Source: JBDREW01 sp043819385 (lineage in GTDB: Bacteria > Patescibacteriota > Minisyncoccia > Minisyncoccales > GWA2-38-27). From it: 18,395 nt of DNA. Shown here piece after piece: positions 1-6,912 of this stretch. A program made the translations under genes and the position numbers. Each line of letters begins with the position of its first letter. Within the stretch, counting starts at the first letter, position 1. The stretch is from the NCBI GenBank assembly GCA_043819385.1, contig JBDREW010000005.1:1-18395 (forward strand). Direction: 5' to 3'. The notes beneath the pieces are model-generated. The model worked only from the letters and a program-made list of their open reading frames with translations, had not been told where the DNA came from and did no database searches.

Positions 1-103
1 AATAAAAAAAATAAATTAAAATAAAAAAAATAAATAAAAATAATTTAAATTAAAAAAATAAAAAAATAAAATAAAAAAATTAAAAATCAAAAATTATATT
101 ATT
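1..103. other. A/T-only low-complexity leader tract
   Basis: The first 87 bases contain only A and T; the first C is at 88 and the first G is the G of the ATG at 104. Runs of A broken by single T dominate on the + strand. No gene, hairpin or repeat unit can be recognised. It may be an intergenic promoter-proximal A-tract region or the edge of an assembly contig. Confidence 0.6.
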
Positions 104-400
104 ATGTCTTTATTTAAAAAGAAAAAATCATTTTCAAGAAAAGAGTTTAAAGATGCATTAGGAAAAGATGATGGAATAATACCTGGAACAGGAGGTCAGA
201 GATATAGTAGAAGTGAAAGAGATAGAATGGGTAGAGAGGTTTTTGGTCCAAGATATGGAAGTGATATTTCTAAAGATGATTATAGAAGAGCAGTTTCAGA
301 ACTAGAATTAAATAAAATGAGGTTAAAGAGTGATGTTGAAAAAAAGGAAATGGATAAAAAAATAGATTATTTGAAAGAATTAGGAGGAAAAAATCTTTAA
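104..400 (+). CDS. small hypothetical protein, charged
   Basis: A 98-residue protein that I cannot assign to a named family. It opens with a lysine cluster (KKKK at residues 5-8), has a glycine-rich turn GIIPGTGG at about 24-31, an arginine-rich stretch (RSERDRMGREVFG) and a C-terminal half that looks like a charged helix ending LKELGGKNL. There is no signal peptide or membrane segment and no cysteine. The arrangement looks like a small soluble, possibly nucleic-acid- or protein-binding protein. It sits 9 nt before recO and is probably co-transcribed with it. Its start follows an A/T leader with no Shine-Dalgarno. The balanced amino-acid composition, unlike random translation of A/T sequence, supports it being real. 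Confidence 0.8.
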   Translation: MSLFKKKKSFSRKEFKDALGKDDGIIPGTGGQRYSRSERDRMGREVFGPRYGSDISKDDYRRAVSELELNKMRLKSDVEKKEMDKKIDYLKELGGKNL

Positions 401-409
401 AAAATTAAT

Positions 410-1114
410 ATGGCTAATTATTATCGAACAAAAGGTTTTATATTATCAAAGAATAATTTGCAGGAAGCAGATCAGGTTTTTAATGTTTATACTAATGATT
501 TCGGGAATTTAAAAATATTAGGAAAATCAATTAGAAAAATTAAATCAAAATTAAGATCAGGAATTGATCTTTTTTATTTATCTGAAATAGAATTTGTTCA
601 AGGTAGAAATTATAAAACTTTAACTAATGCTTTATTAATTAATAAGTTTAAAAACATAAGACAAGATTTAGATAAATTAAAAATTGCTTATCAAATAATT
701 GAATTGACTAATAAATTAATTTATAAAGAAGAAAAAGATGAACAAATATTTAATTTATTAAATAAAACATTTAATATTTTAAATATTCATAAGACAAAAA
801 TTATTTATCAATGTTATTTATGGAATCTTTTATCTTTGTTGGGATATAAAATAGATCTTTATAGCTGTGTTAATTGTCAAAAAAAACTTTTGCCAGAAAA
901 TCTTTGTTTTAATTCTAATCAAAATGGAATAGTTTGTTGCAAATGCTCAAATGTAATAAATAATGAAAATGAAGTTTCCACAGATGTTATTAAAATTCTA
1001 AGAATTTTTTTAAAAGAAGATTGGGATATTGTTTTAAAGTTAAAAATAACAGAATCAGATGAAAAATCATTAGATAGATTTTCTGAAATAATGATTGATA
1101 ATATGAGTTCTTGA
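410..1114 (+). CDS. recO: DNA repair protein RecO
   Basis: RecO works with RecF and RecR to load RecA onto SSB-coated single-stranded DNA during recombinational repair. The 234 residues match the family length. The N-terminal OB-fold region (about 1-75) starts with YYRTKGFILS and continues to the ADQVFNVYT segment, the usual RecO opening (EADxxxxxYT). The C-terminal helical domain carries a zinc-finger-like cysteine set: C153-V-N-C156 and C176-C-K-C179, with C166 between. It ends in TGA, which shows TGA is a stop in this organism. It follows the 98-aa gene by 9 nt and is followed by a weak hairpin plus T-run. Identification is from sequence pattern and is fairly firm. Confidence 0.88.
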   Translation: MANYYRTKGFILSKNNLQEADQVFNVYTNDFGNLKILGKSIRKIKSKLRSGIDLFYLSEIEFVQGRNYKTLTNALLINKFKNIRQDLDKLKIAYQIIELTNKLIYKEEKDEQIFNLLNKTFNILNIHKTKIIYQCYLWNLLSLLGYKIDLYSCVNCQKKLLPENLCFNSNQNGIVCCKCSNVINNENEVSTDVIKILRIFLKEDWDIVLKLKITESDEKSLDRFSEIMIDNMSS

Positions 1115-1168
1115 AACTTTGTATTATATATGTATTTGATTATTGTTAAATTTTTTAAAGATTATAGG

Positions 1169-1193
1169 AGAGATTTATTCTCTGCTTTTTTTT
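1169..1193 (+). terminator. putative terminator after recO
   Basis: AGAGA (1169-1173) pairs with TCTCT (1179-1183) across a TTTAT loop, followed by GC and eight T. The stem is only 5 bp, so this is a modest call, but the position 55 nt after the recO stop fits. Confidence 0.45.
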
Positions 1194-1210
1194 ATTTATA
1201 TTATATGTAT

Positions 1211-1246
1211 AGATTGTGGGGACTTGGTTCCCGCGACTTTTAATCT
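1211..1246. repeat. GC-rich imperfect hairpin element
   Basis: In an otherwise A/T spacer, GTGGGGAC (1216-1223) pairs with GTTCCCGC (1227-1234) around a TTG triloop (two wobble pairs). An outer arm AGATT (1211-1215) pairs with AATCT (1242-1246). It stands out by GC content and is followed by a T-rich run (1252-1257). It could be an extra terminator, a REP-like palindrome or a regulatory hairpin in the leader of the surface-protein gene. No second copy was seen in the window. Confidence 0.5.
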
Positions 1247-1328
1247 TGCTATTTTTTAGTTAGTAAAGTAAAATTAAATTAAAGCATATTTTAATAATAA
1301 TTTTAAGTAATAATTTAAATACATATAT

Positions 1329-3038
1329 ATGGGGTTTATAACAATGAAAAGATTTATAATATTTATTATAGTTTCAGGTCTGCTTTTAGCTCTTGCTGGA
1401 TTTTGGTTTTGGCAAAGAAATCCATATTCAAAAGATATTTTAAAAATAGAAATTATAGGTCCTGAAAAATCTTCAATTTTAGAGGAAGTTGAATATACAG
1501 TGAAGTATAAAAATAATGGAAACGTTAGACTAGAGAATCCACGTCTTATTTTTGAATTTCCAGAAAATACCTTATCTGTTGGTGAAGATGATGAGCAAAA
1601 ATCTTTAAAAAGAATAGAAATAGGACCAGAAGAATTAGGAGATATTTATCCTGGAGAAGAGAAAACTTTTAAATTTAAGGGTATTTTATTTGGAAAAGAA
1701 GGAGAAGCAAAAACAGCAAAGGTTTGGCTCTTATTTAGTCCAAAAAATTTAAAGGCAAAATACGAATCAACTACTTCTTTTACTACAGTTGTTGATGCTA
1801 TTCCTTTAACTTTTGATTTTGACCTTTCTTCAAGAATAGAGGCAGGAAGAGATTTTAAATTTTCTTTAAATTATTATTCAAGTTTGGATCATCCTCTTAG
1901 TAATTTAGGAATTAAAATAGAATATCCAAACGGTTTTGAATTTATATCAAGTAATCCTGAATCTTTAGGAAAAAATGAATGGGAAATTCCTCTTTTAAAT
2001 AAAGCAGAAGGAGGAAGAATTGAAATAGGGGCAAGATTGATGGGGGAAATAAGAGAACAGAAAATTTTCAAAGCATCTATTGGTGTTTGGCAGGAAAATG
2101 AATTTATTGCTTTGAAAGAGATAACAAGAGGAGTGGAATTAGTTCAACCACATATATCTATTTATCAAAGAATAAATGGAAGTAGTGATTATACTGCTAA
2201 GCCAGGAGATTTGCTTCATTACGAAATATTTTTTAGAAATATAAATGAAGAGCCTTTTACAGATTTATTTTTAGTAACTCGTCTTGATGGTAAAGCATTT
2301 GATTTTAATAGTGTAAAAACAGATTTTGGACAATTTAGTGCTGGAGATAATTCTATTATTTGGGATTGGAGAGATGTTTCAAAATTAAAATTTTTAGGGC
2401 AAGGAGAAGAAGGTAAAGTTGAGTTTTGGATAAATTTAAAAGATTTTAGTGTTAGTAGTCCTCAAGAGAAAAACTTTCTTTTGAAAGATAGTGTTTTAGT
2501 TTCTCAAGTTAAAGAAGAATTTGAAACAAAAATAAGTTCTAATTTGGTTATTTCTCAAAAAGGATTTTTTAAAGATGAAGTTTTTGGTAATTCAGGTCCT
2601 ATCCCTCCAGAAGTTGATAAAAAAACAACTTATACTATAATTTGGCAAGCAAAAAATTATTATAATGATGTTAAAAATGCTAAAGTAAAAGCTATTTTGC
2701 CTTCAAATGTTGAATTAACTGGTGAGATTTTTCCTGAGACAGAAGCTTCAAAATTTTCTTTTGACCAAACAAGTAGAGAAATTATTTGGATATTAGGAGA
2801 TAATAATATATTTGCATCTGGAACAGGAATTTTAAGTCCTGCTCCAAGTATTTCTTTTCAAGTTATTTTAACTCCTAATTCAAGTCAGAGAGGGAAAACA
2901 GCGAGAATTATTGGAGATGCAAGAATTGTTGGAGAGGATCAATGGACAGATGATATTATTGATGATATTTCTGAATCTATAGATACAAGCTTGCCTGATG
3001 ATTCAAGTGTTTCTGGTAATAATGGAATAGTTAAATAA
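1329..3038 (+). CDS. membrane-anchored surface protein with beta-sandwich (DUF11/CARDB-like) repeats
   Basis: A 569-residue protein with one hydrophobic N-terminal segment (FIIFIIVSGLLLALAGFWFW, about residues 9-28) preceded by Lys-Arg, so it is probably anchored in the cytoplasmic membrane with the remainder outside. The exterior part repeats short motifs typical of Ig-like CARDB/DUF11 domains: phrases such as YTVKYKNNGNVRLENPRL, LHYEIFFRNINEEPFTDLFL and TYTIIWQAKNYYNDVKNAKV, each a beta-strand with 'N-N-G/D' turns and prolines; I count about three to four such modules. The C-terminus (about 548-569) is Asp/Ser-rich and unstructured. No cysteine, LPXTG or catalytic motif is visible. The start is uncertain: ATG at 1329 or the second ATG at 1344 (MKRF), which would give a more usual signal-anchor. 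Function unknown; cell-surface or adhesion role is an inference. Confidence 0.8.
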   Translation: MGFITMKRFIIFIIVSGLLLALAGFWFWQRNPYSKDILKIEIIGPEKSSILEEVEYTVKYKNNGNVRLENPRLIFEFPENTLSVGEDDEQKSLKRIEIGPEELGDIYPGEEKTFKFKGILFGKEGEAKTAKVWLLFSPKNLKAKYESTTSFTTVVDAIPLTFDFDLSSRIEAGRDFKFSLNYYSSLDHPLSNLGIKIEYPNGFEFISSNPESLGKNEWEIPLLNKAEGGRIEIGARLMGEIREQKIFKASIGVWQENEFIALKEITRGVELVQPHISIYQRINGSSDYTAKPGDLLHYEIFFRNINEEPFTDLFLVTRLDGKAFDFNSVKTDFGQFSAGDNSIIWDWRDVSKLKFLGQGEEGKVEFWINLKDFSVSSPQEKNFLLKDSVLVSQVKEEFETKISSNLVISQKGFFKDEVFGNSGPIPPEVDKKTTYTIIWQAKNYYNDVKNAKVKAILPSNVELTGEIFPETEASKFSFDQTSREIIWILGDNNIFASGTGILSPAPSISFQVILTPNSSQRGKTARIIGDARIVGEDQWTDDIIDDISESIDTSLPDDSSVSGNNGIVK

Positions 3039-3090
3039 ATGTTTTATTATTAGTAGTTTATATTTTTAAAACTTAAAACAAGGGCAGGAA

Positions 3091-3159
3091 TAAGAATATT
3101 TTTCAATTCGCCAAACCCACACACAGCCAACCCGAGATTGAAAAATATTTTCATTCTTA
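3091..3159. repeat. long hairpin element with C-rich loop
   Basis: A 13-bp perfect inverted repeat (AATATTTTTCAAT at 3095-3107 and its complement at 3137-3149) encloses a 29-nt loop. Counting an outer TAAGAAT/ATTCTTA pair (3091-3097 with 3153-3159), the arms extend to 17 bp with a 6-nt bulge. The loop (3108-3136) is C/A-rich and almost free of self-complementarity. On the minus strand it carries four G-tracts of 2-3 G. It occupies the spacer before glyQS. No T-run follows, so it is not a standard terminator. Confidence 0.7.
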
Positions 3160-3191
3160 CTTAAATAATTTTATATCATTAGTAATTTATT

Positions 3192-4520
3192 ATGGATAAT
3201 AACGAATTAGAAAAAATTGTTTCATTTACTAAAAGACGTGGTTTTATTTTTTTATCTTCTGAAATATATGGAGGATTTTCTTCTTGTTATGATTTTGGAC
3301 CATTGGGGGTTGAATTAAAAAGGAATATAAAAAAAGTTTGGTGGGAAGAGATGACCAGAAATCAAGAAAACATCGTTGGATTAGATGCGTCAATTTTAAT
3401 GAATCCAAAAGTTTGGGAGGCCTCTGGTCATTTAACTGCTGGTTTTGCTGATGAATTAGTTGAATGTAAAAAATGTCATCATCGTTTTAGAAAAGATTTT
3501 CTTGAAAAAAATAAATGTCCAGATTGTAATGGAGATTTAACTGAGCCCAAAAAATTCAATTTGATGATGAAAACATTTGTAGGGCCTTTAGAAGATGAAG
3601 CATCAGCAACTTATATGCGCGCTGAAACATGTCAGGGTATTTATATGAATTTTCAAAATGTTTTGGACTCAATGAGAATAAAAATACCTTTTGGTATTTG
3701 TCAGATTGGAAAAGCATTTAGAAATGAAATAAATCCAAAAGATTTTATTTTCAGAACTCGTGAATTTGAACAAATGGAAATGCAATGGTTTTGTAATCCA
3801 AAAGATGCTGATAAGTTTTTTGAATATTGGTTAAAGCAAAGATTTAATTGGTATATTAAATTAGGAATTGATAAGAAAAAATTAAGAAAATATGAAGTTC
3901 CTAAAAAAGAACTTGCTCATTATGCTAAAAGAGCCGTTGATATTGAATATAAGTTTCCTTTTGGTTGGAAAGAAATTGAAGGTGTTCATAATAGAGGGGA
4001 TTGGGACTTATCTAATCATTCAAAACATAGTGGAGAAGATTTAAAATATTTTGACGAGAAAACAGGCAAAAAATATTTTCCACATATTATTGAAACATCA
4101 GTTGGAGTTGATCGTTCTCTTTTTACTTTTTTAACTGATGCTTATTCTGAAATAGAAGGAGGTAGAACAAAGACAACAAAATCATCAAAAGAAAAAGAAA
4201 TTTTATTAAAATTTGATAAATCATTATCACCAGTAAAAATAGCTGTTTTGCCATTAGTAAAAAATAAGCCAGAAATAACTAAAAAAGCAAAACAAGTTTT
4301 TGAATTAATAAAACCTTATTTCAATTGTCAGTATGATGAGACCGGTTCTATTGGAAGACGTTATCGCAGACAAGATGAAATAGGAACAATTTATTGTCTT
4401 ACAATAGATTTTGATACTTTAGAAAAAGATGACCTTACAATTAGAGATAGAGATACAATGAAACAAGAAAGAATTAAAATCAAAAATTTAATCACATTTT
4501 TAAAAGAAAAATTAGAATAA
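3192..4520 (+). CDS. glyQS: glycyl-tRNA synthetase, alpha2 (archaeal/eukaryotic/Gram-positive) type
   Basis: Charges tRNA-Gly with glycine in the cytoplasm; homodimeric class II enzyme. At 442 residues it matches the single-chain bacterial form, not the alpha/beta tetrameric one. The early YDFGPLG motif (about 33-39) is diagnostic. A zinc ribbon is formed by C92-C95 and C109-C112. Class II motif 2 lies in FRNEINPK...FRTREFEQME (about 177-196), and motif 3 in GVDRS (305-309). The C-terminal anticodon-binding domain begins near VKIAVLPLVK (about 352), with the GSIGRRYRRQDEIG stretch typical of it. The start ATG has no Shine-Dalgarno. It ends 23 nt before a strong bidirectional hairpin terminator. 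Confidence 0.95.
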   Translation: MDNNELEKIVSFTKRRGFIFLSSEIYGGFSSCYDFGPLGVELKRNIKKVWWEEMTRNQENIVGLDASILMNPKVWEASGHLTAGFADELVECKKCHHRFRKDFLEKNKCPDCNGDLTEPKKFNLMMKTFVGPLEDEASATYMRAETCQGIYMNFQNVLDSMRIKIPFGICQIGKAFRNEINPKDFIFRTREFEQMEMQWFCNPKDADKFFEYWLKQRFNWYIKLGIDKKKLRKYEVPKKELAHYAKRAVDIEYKFPFGWKEIEGVHNRGDWDLSNHSKHSGEDLKYFDEKTGKKYFPHIIETSVGVDRSLFTFLTDAYSEIEGGRTKTTKSSKEKEILLKFDKSLSPVKIAVLPLVKNKPEITKKAKQVFELIKPYFNCQYDETGSIGRRYRRQDEIGTIYCLTIDFDTLEKDDLTIRDRDTMKQERIKIKNLITFLKEKLE

Positions 4521-4543
4521 TAAATTGATTTAGATATTAAAGA

Positions 4544-4575
4544 AAAAAGCCCTTGCGAGTTTGCGTGGGCTTTTT
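4544..4575. terminator. bidirectional intrinsic terminator (glyQS / 44-aa gene)
   Basis: AAAAAGCCC (4544-4552) pairs perfectly with GGGCTTTTT (4567-4575) around a 14-nt loop. Because the stem is flanked by A-run on the left and T-run on the right, it can stop transcription from both sides: glyQS on the + strand and the small minus-strand gene at 4585-4719. Confidence 0.85.
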
Positions 4576-4584
4576 GTTTGTGGG

Positions 4585-4719
4585 CTATTTGTAGTAGACG
4601 AGTGCTATAAAAGATAGTACTACAACAGACATCAAGAGAAGTAGAGTAATGCCGTCCATATATCTGTCAAATAGCAGAAACATTGTGATGTTCCACATTT
4701 TCTTGAAAAAACTTTTCAT
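4585..4719 (-). CDS. 44-aa single-pass membrane protein, uncharacterised
   Basis: An open frame of 44 codons plus TAG on the minus strand, in the gap between glyQS and the glycosyltransferase. The protein starts MKSFFKKMWN, a basic N-terminus, has a short acidic/aromatic middle (FDRYMDG, residues 17-23) and then one hydrophobic segment of about 20 residues (ITLLLLMSVVVLSFIALVYY, 24-43) ending in Lys. The likely topology is basic end inside. Support that it is real: a GAGG ribosome-binding site 7 nt before ATG, a consensus promoter (TTGACA, 17 nt, TATAAT) about 75 nt upstream, and a terminator just after the stop. Its codons are richer in G/C than those of the neighbours. I do not recognise the family; a role in membrane or envelope function is only suggested by the segment. 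Confidence 0.75.
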   Translation of the reverse strand: MKSFFKKMWNITMFLLFDRYMDGITLLLLMSVVVLSFIALVYYK

Positions 4720-4722
4720 CTT

Positions 4723-4730
4723 CTTTCCTC
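4723..4730 (-). promoter_or_regulatory. ribosome binding site of 44-aa gene
   Basis: Minus-strand GAGGAAAG, with GAGG at 4730-4727 placed 7 nt before the ATG (4719). This decides the start and is unusual here, since most other genes in the window lack such a site. Confidence 0.75.
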
Positions 4731-4733
4731 TTT

Positions 4734-4773
4734 CTTTATTTGGAGTTTGATTGTTTCCAAAGGTTAAATAAAG
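4734..4773 (-). promoter_or_regulatory. 5' leader stem-loop of the 44-aa gene
   Basis: CTTTATTT (4734-4741) and AAATAAAG (4766-4773) are exact complements, with an inner TTTGGA/TCCAAA alternative pairing (4739-4744 with 4756-4761). The stem-loop ends just above the GAGG site in the minus-strand transcript. A regulatory role is inferred only from position. Confidence 0.4.
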
Positions 4774-4790
4774 TTTAATGTACTGCTTAC

Positions 4791-4819
4791 ATTATATATC
4801 ATTATTTAGATTTTGTCAA
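4791..4819 (-). promoter_or_regulatory. consensus sigma-70 promoter for the 44-aa gene
   Basis: Reading the minus strand, TTGACA (4819-4814) and TATAAT (4796-4791) are both perfect consensus hexamers with an optimal 17-nt spacer. Predicted start of transcription is near 4784, leaving a leader of about 65 nt. It is the best promoter in the window and points away from the + strand genes. Confidence 0.85.
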
Positions 4820-4908
4820 TAGTTTGTGTCTTGGTTATTTGATATTTCTTTTTTGATAATTTTAGTGTAGAATAAAAGTATAGAATAAATTAAATAATAT
4901 ATAATAAT

Positions 4909-5577
4909 ATGAAAGTTTCAGCTATTGTTTCAGCGTTAAACGAGGAAAAAACGGTTGGCAATGTTTTAAAAATACTTTTACAATCAGAAATTCTTGATGA
5001 GGTTATTTTAGTAGACGGAGGTTCTGATGACAGAACCGTGGAAATAGGAAGAAAATTAGGTGCAAGAGTTTTGACGCCTGGGAAAATGCCTGGGAAAGGA
5101 GAGGTAATGAAAGTTGGAGTAGAAAGTACTGATGCAGAGATAATAGCTTTTTTTGATGCTGACTTGCTTGGCTTAAGACCAGAACATGCTAGCTTGATAG
5201 TTGAGCCGGTTTTGAAAGGGGAAGTAGCTATGTGTGTTGGTTTGCGGGGTAGATTAGGAGGAATGCCTAAAATTATGGCTAAAATTGATCCTATTGGTGG
5301 TGTTATTGGGGGCGAAAGAGCAATGAAGCGTTCTGTTTTTGAAAATATTCCTTTTAAGTTTATTAAAGGATTTGCTGTTGAAACATCTTTGAATTATTAT
5401 TGCAGAAAAAATAAATTGCCTGTTCGTTTAGTTGATTTGGAAGGGTTGGATATAGTAATTAAAGAAAAAAAGTGGGGATTTTGGAAAGGATTTTTAAATA
5501 GAATAAAGATGACTTGGCAATTACAAAAAATTAAAGTTTTAATTCTTTTGCATGGTAATGAATTTAAAAATAAATAA
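4909..5577 (+). CDS. family 2 glycosyltransferase
   Basis: A 222-residue GT-A-fold glycosyltransferase. The N-terminal Rossmann-like start (VSAIVSALNEEKTVG, residues 3-17) is typical of GT2, followed by DGGSDD (36-41) for nucleotide-sugar binding and the metal-binding DAD at 83-85 (FFDADLLG). The 58-PGKMPGKG stretch after strand 3 matches the P-G-x-G-K-G loop seen in family 2 enzymes related to glucosyl-3-phosphoglycerate synthase and dolichol-phosphate-sugar synthases. No membrane segment. The donor and acceptor cannot be told. It starts a new transcription unit after the divergent promoter region and lies 3 nt from the next gene, suggesting co-transcription. It is shorter than the dolichol-phosphate-mannose-type enzymes with membrane tails. 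Confidence 0.85.
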   Translation: MKVSAIVSALNEEKTVGNVLKILLQSEILDEVILVDGGSDDRTVEIGRKLGARVLTPGKMPGKGEVMKVGVESTDAEIIAFFDADLLGLRPEHASLIVEPVLKGEVAMCVGLRGRLGGMPKIMAKIDPIGGVIGGERAMKRSVFENIPFKFIKGFAVETSLNYYCRKNKLPVRLVDLEGLDIVIKEKKWGFWKGFLNRIKMTWQLQKIKVLILLHGNEFKNK

Positions 5578-5580
5578 TGT

Positions 5581-6849
5581 ATGTTTAAAAAAACAACTTT
5601 AAAAAATGGTTTGAGGATTGTTACTGTACCAGATAGGAAAAGCAAGGCAGTAACTGTTTTAGTTTTGATTGGAACTGGTTCTAAATATGAAAAAAAGGAA
5701 ACAAATGGAATTTCCCATCTTTTAGAACATCTTTTATTTAAAGGAACAAAGAAAAAGCCAACTTCTACTGATGTTATAGAGCCATTAGATAGTATCGGTG
5801 GCGCTTATAATGCATTTACATCAGAAGAATGTACTGGATATTTTGCTAAAGTTGGTTCAGAACATTTTGAGATGGCCTTAGAAACTATCTCAGATATTTA
5901 TTTAAATTCAAAACTTGATTCTAAAGAAATAAAAAAAGAAAAATCAGTAATTATTGAAGAAATAAATATGTATCAGGATCATCCTGCTTCTTATGTTCAA
6001 GTTTTATGGAATAAAGTACTTTATGGAGATCAACCAGCTGGTTGGGATGTTGCTGGAACTAAAGAGGGAGTAACAAAAATTTCTAGACAAGAGATAATAG
6101 ATTATATAAATCATCAATATACAGCCTCTAATACTGTTGTTTGTATAGCTGGAAATATTGAAAAAGAAAAAGATGTTATAAATAAAGTTAAAAAATATTT
6201 CTCTGGAATAAAAACAAAAGATTCTTTTGAAAAAATAAAAGTAGTTGAGAATCAAAGACAACCAGAATGTCTTTTGTATCAAAAAAGCACCGATCAAACA
6301 CATTTTTGTTTAGGAGTGAGGGGATATGAAGCTTTACATCCAAAGAGATATATTCAGGAAGTTTTGTCAGTACTTTTAGGAGGAATGATGAGTTCTCGTT
6401 TGTTTATTAAAATAAGAGAAGAAATGGGACTTGCTTATTATATTAGAACAAATTCAAGCTCTGATACTGATACTGGATTTTTAGTTTCTCAAACTGGAGT
6501 TGATAACAAGAAAGTAGAACAAGCTATTTCAGCAATTTTAAAAGAATATAAAAAAGTATCTCAAAAATTAGTTTCTCCAAAAGAACTTAAAAAAGCAAAA
6601 GAAAATTTAAAAGGAAAAATGACATTGCTTTTAGAAACTTCTGATGCACAAGCATCTTTTTACGGATTGCAAGAAGTTTTACACAATGAAACACATACAC
6701 CAGAAGAAATATATGATAAAATAGAGGAAGTGAGTAGTAAAGATATTTTAGATACAGCAAAAGATATTTTTAAACTAGAGAATTTAAATTTAGCAATAAT
6801 TGGACCATTTAAAGATAAAGAAAAATTTCAAAAATTATTAAAAATATAA
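5581..6849 (+). CDS. M16 family zinc metalloprotease (insulinase/MPP-like)
   Basis: A 422-residue protease of the M16B type, cutting peptides with a zinc ion bound by an inverted HxxEH motif. The motif is H46-LL-E49-H50, with the second zinc ligand Glu at 126 (in VIIEEINM), which is the family's spacing of about 76. Family C-terminal half repeats the fold: the GGMMSSRLFIKIREEMGLAYYI region (about 269-290) is the typical R/Y substrate-holding loop. No signal peptide is visible, so it is probably cytoplasmic. It follows the glycosyltransferase by 3 nt. The usual pair of M16 subunits is not present here; this chain is about the length of single active-subunit enzymes. The start ATG at 5581 is the first in frame. 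Confidence 0.92.
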   Translation: MFKKTTLKNGLRIVTVPDRKSKAVTVLVLIGTGSKYEKKETNGISHLLEHLLFKGTKKKPTSTDVIEPLDSIGGAYNAFTSEECTGYFAKVGSEHFEMALETISDIYLNSKLDSKEIKKEKSVIIEEINMYQDHPASYVQVLWNKVLYGDQPAGWDVAGTKEGVTKISRQEIIDYINHQYTASNTVVCIAGNIEKEKDVINKVKKYFSGIKTKDSFEKIKVVENQRQPECLLYQKSTDQTHFCLGVRGYEALHPKRYIQEVLSVLLGGMMSSRLFIKIREEMGLAYYIRTNSSSDTDTGFLVSQTGVDNKKVEQAISAILKEYKKVSQKLVSPKELKKAKENLKGKMTLLLETSDAQASFYGLQEVLHNETHTPEEIYDKIEEVSSKDILDTAKDIFKLENLNLAIIGPFKDKEKFQKLLKI

Positions 6850-6854
6850 TAGCG

Positions 6855-6902
6855 ATACTAATATACGAATGACATACCAATAATACGAATTTTTATTAGT
6901 AT
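6855..6902. repeat. hairpin element with TACGAAT direct repeats
   Basis: ATACTAATA (6855-6863) and TATTAGTAT (6894-6902) are perfect 9-bp inverted repeats. The 30-nt loop contains TACGAAT twice (6864-6870 and 6884-6890, 20 nt apart). It fills most of the 63-nt spacer between the protease gene and the next gene. No T-run follows, so it is not a clear terminator. Confidence 0.55.
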
Positions 6903-6912
6903 TTATAAAATT

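Noticed and set aside
1130..1243. A short + frame from ATG 1130 to TAA ending ...GLGSRDF
   Set aside because: It runs through the recO terminator and the GC-rich hairpin, has no ribosome site and looks like chance translation of A/T spacer.
5066..5100. Direct repeat CCTGGGAAA in the glycosyltransferase
   Set aside because: It encodes PGKMPGKG, a normal glycine/proline loop of the family.
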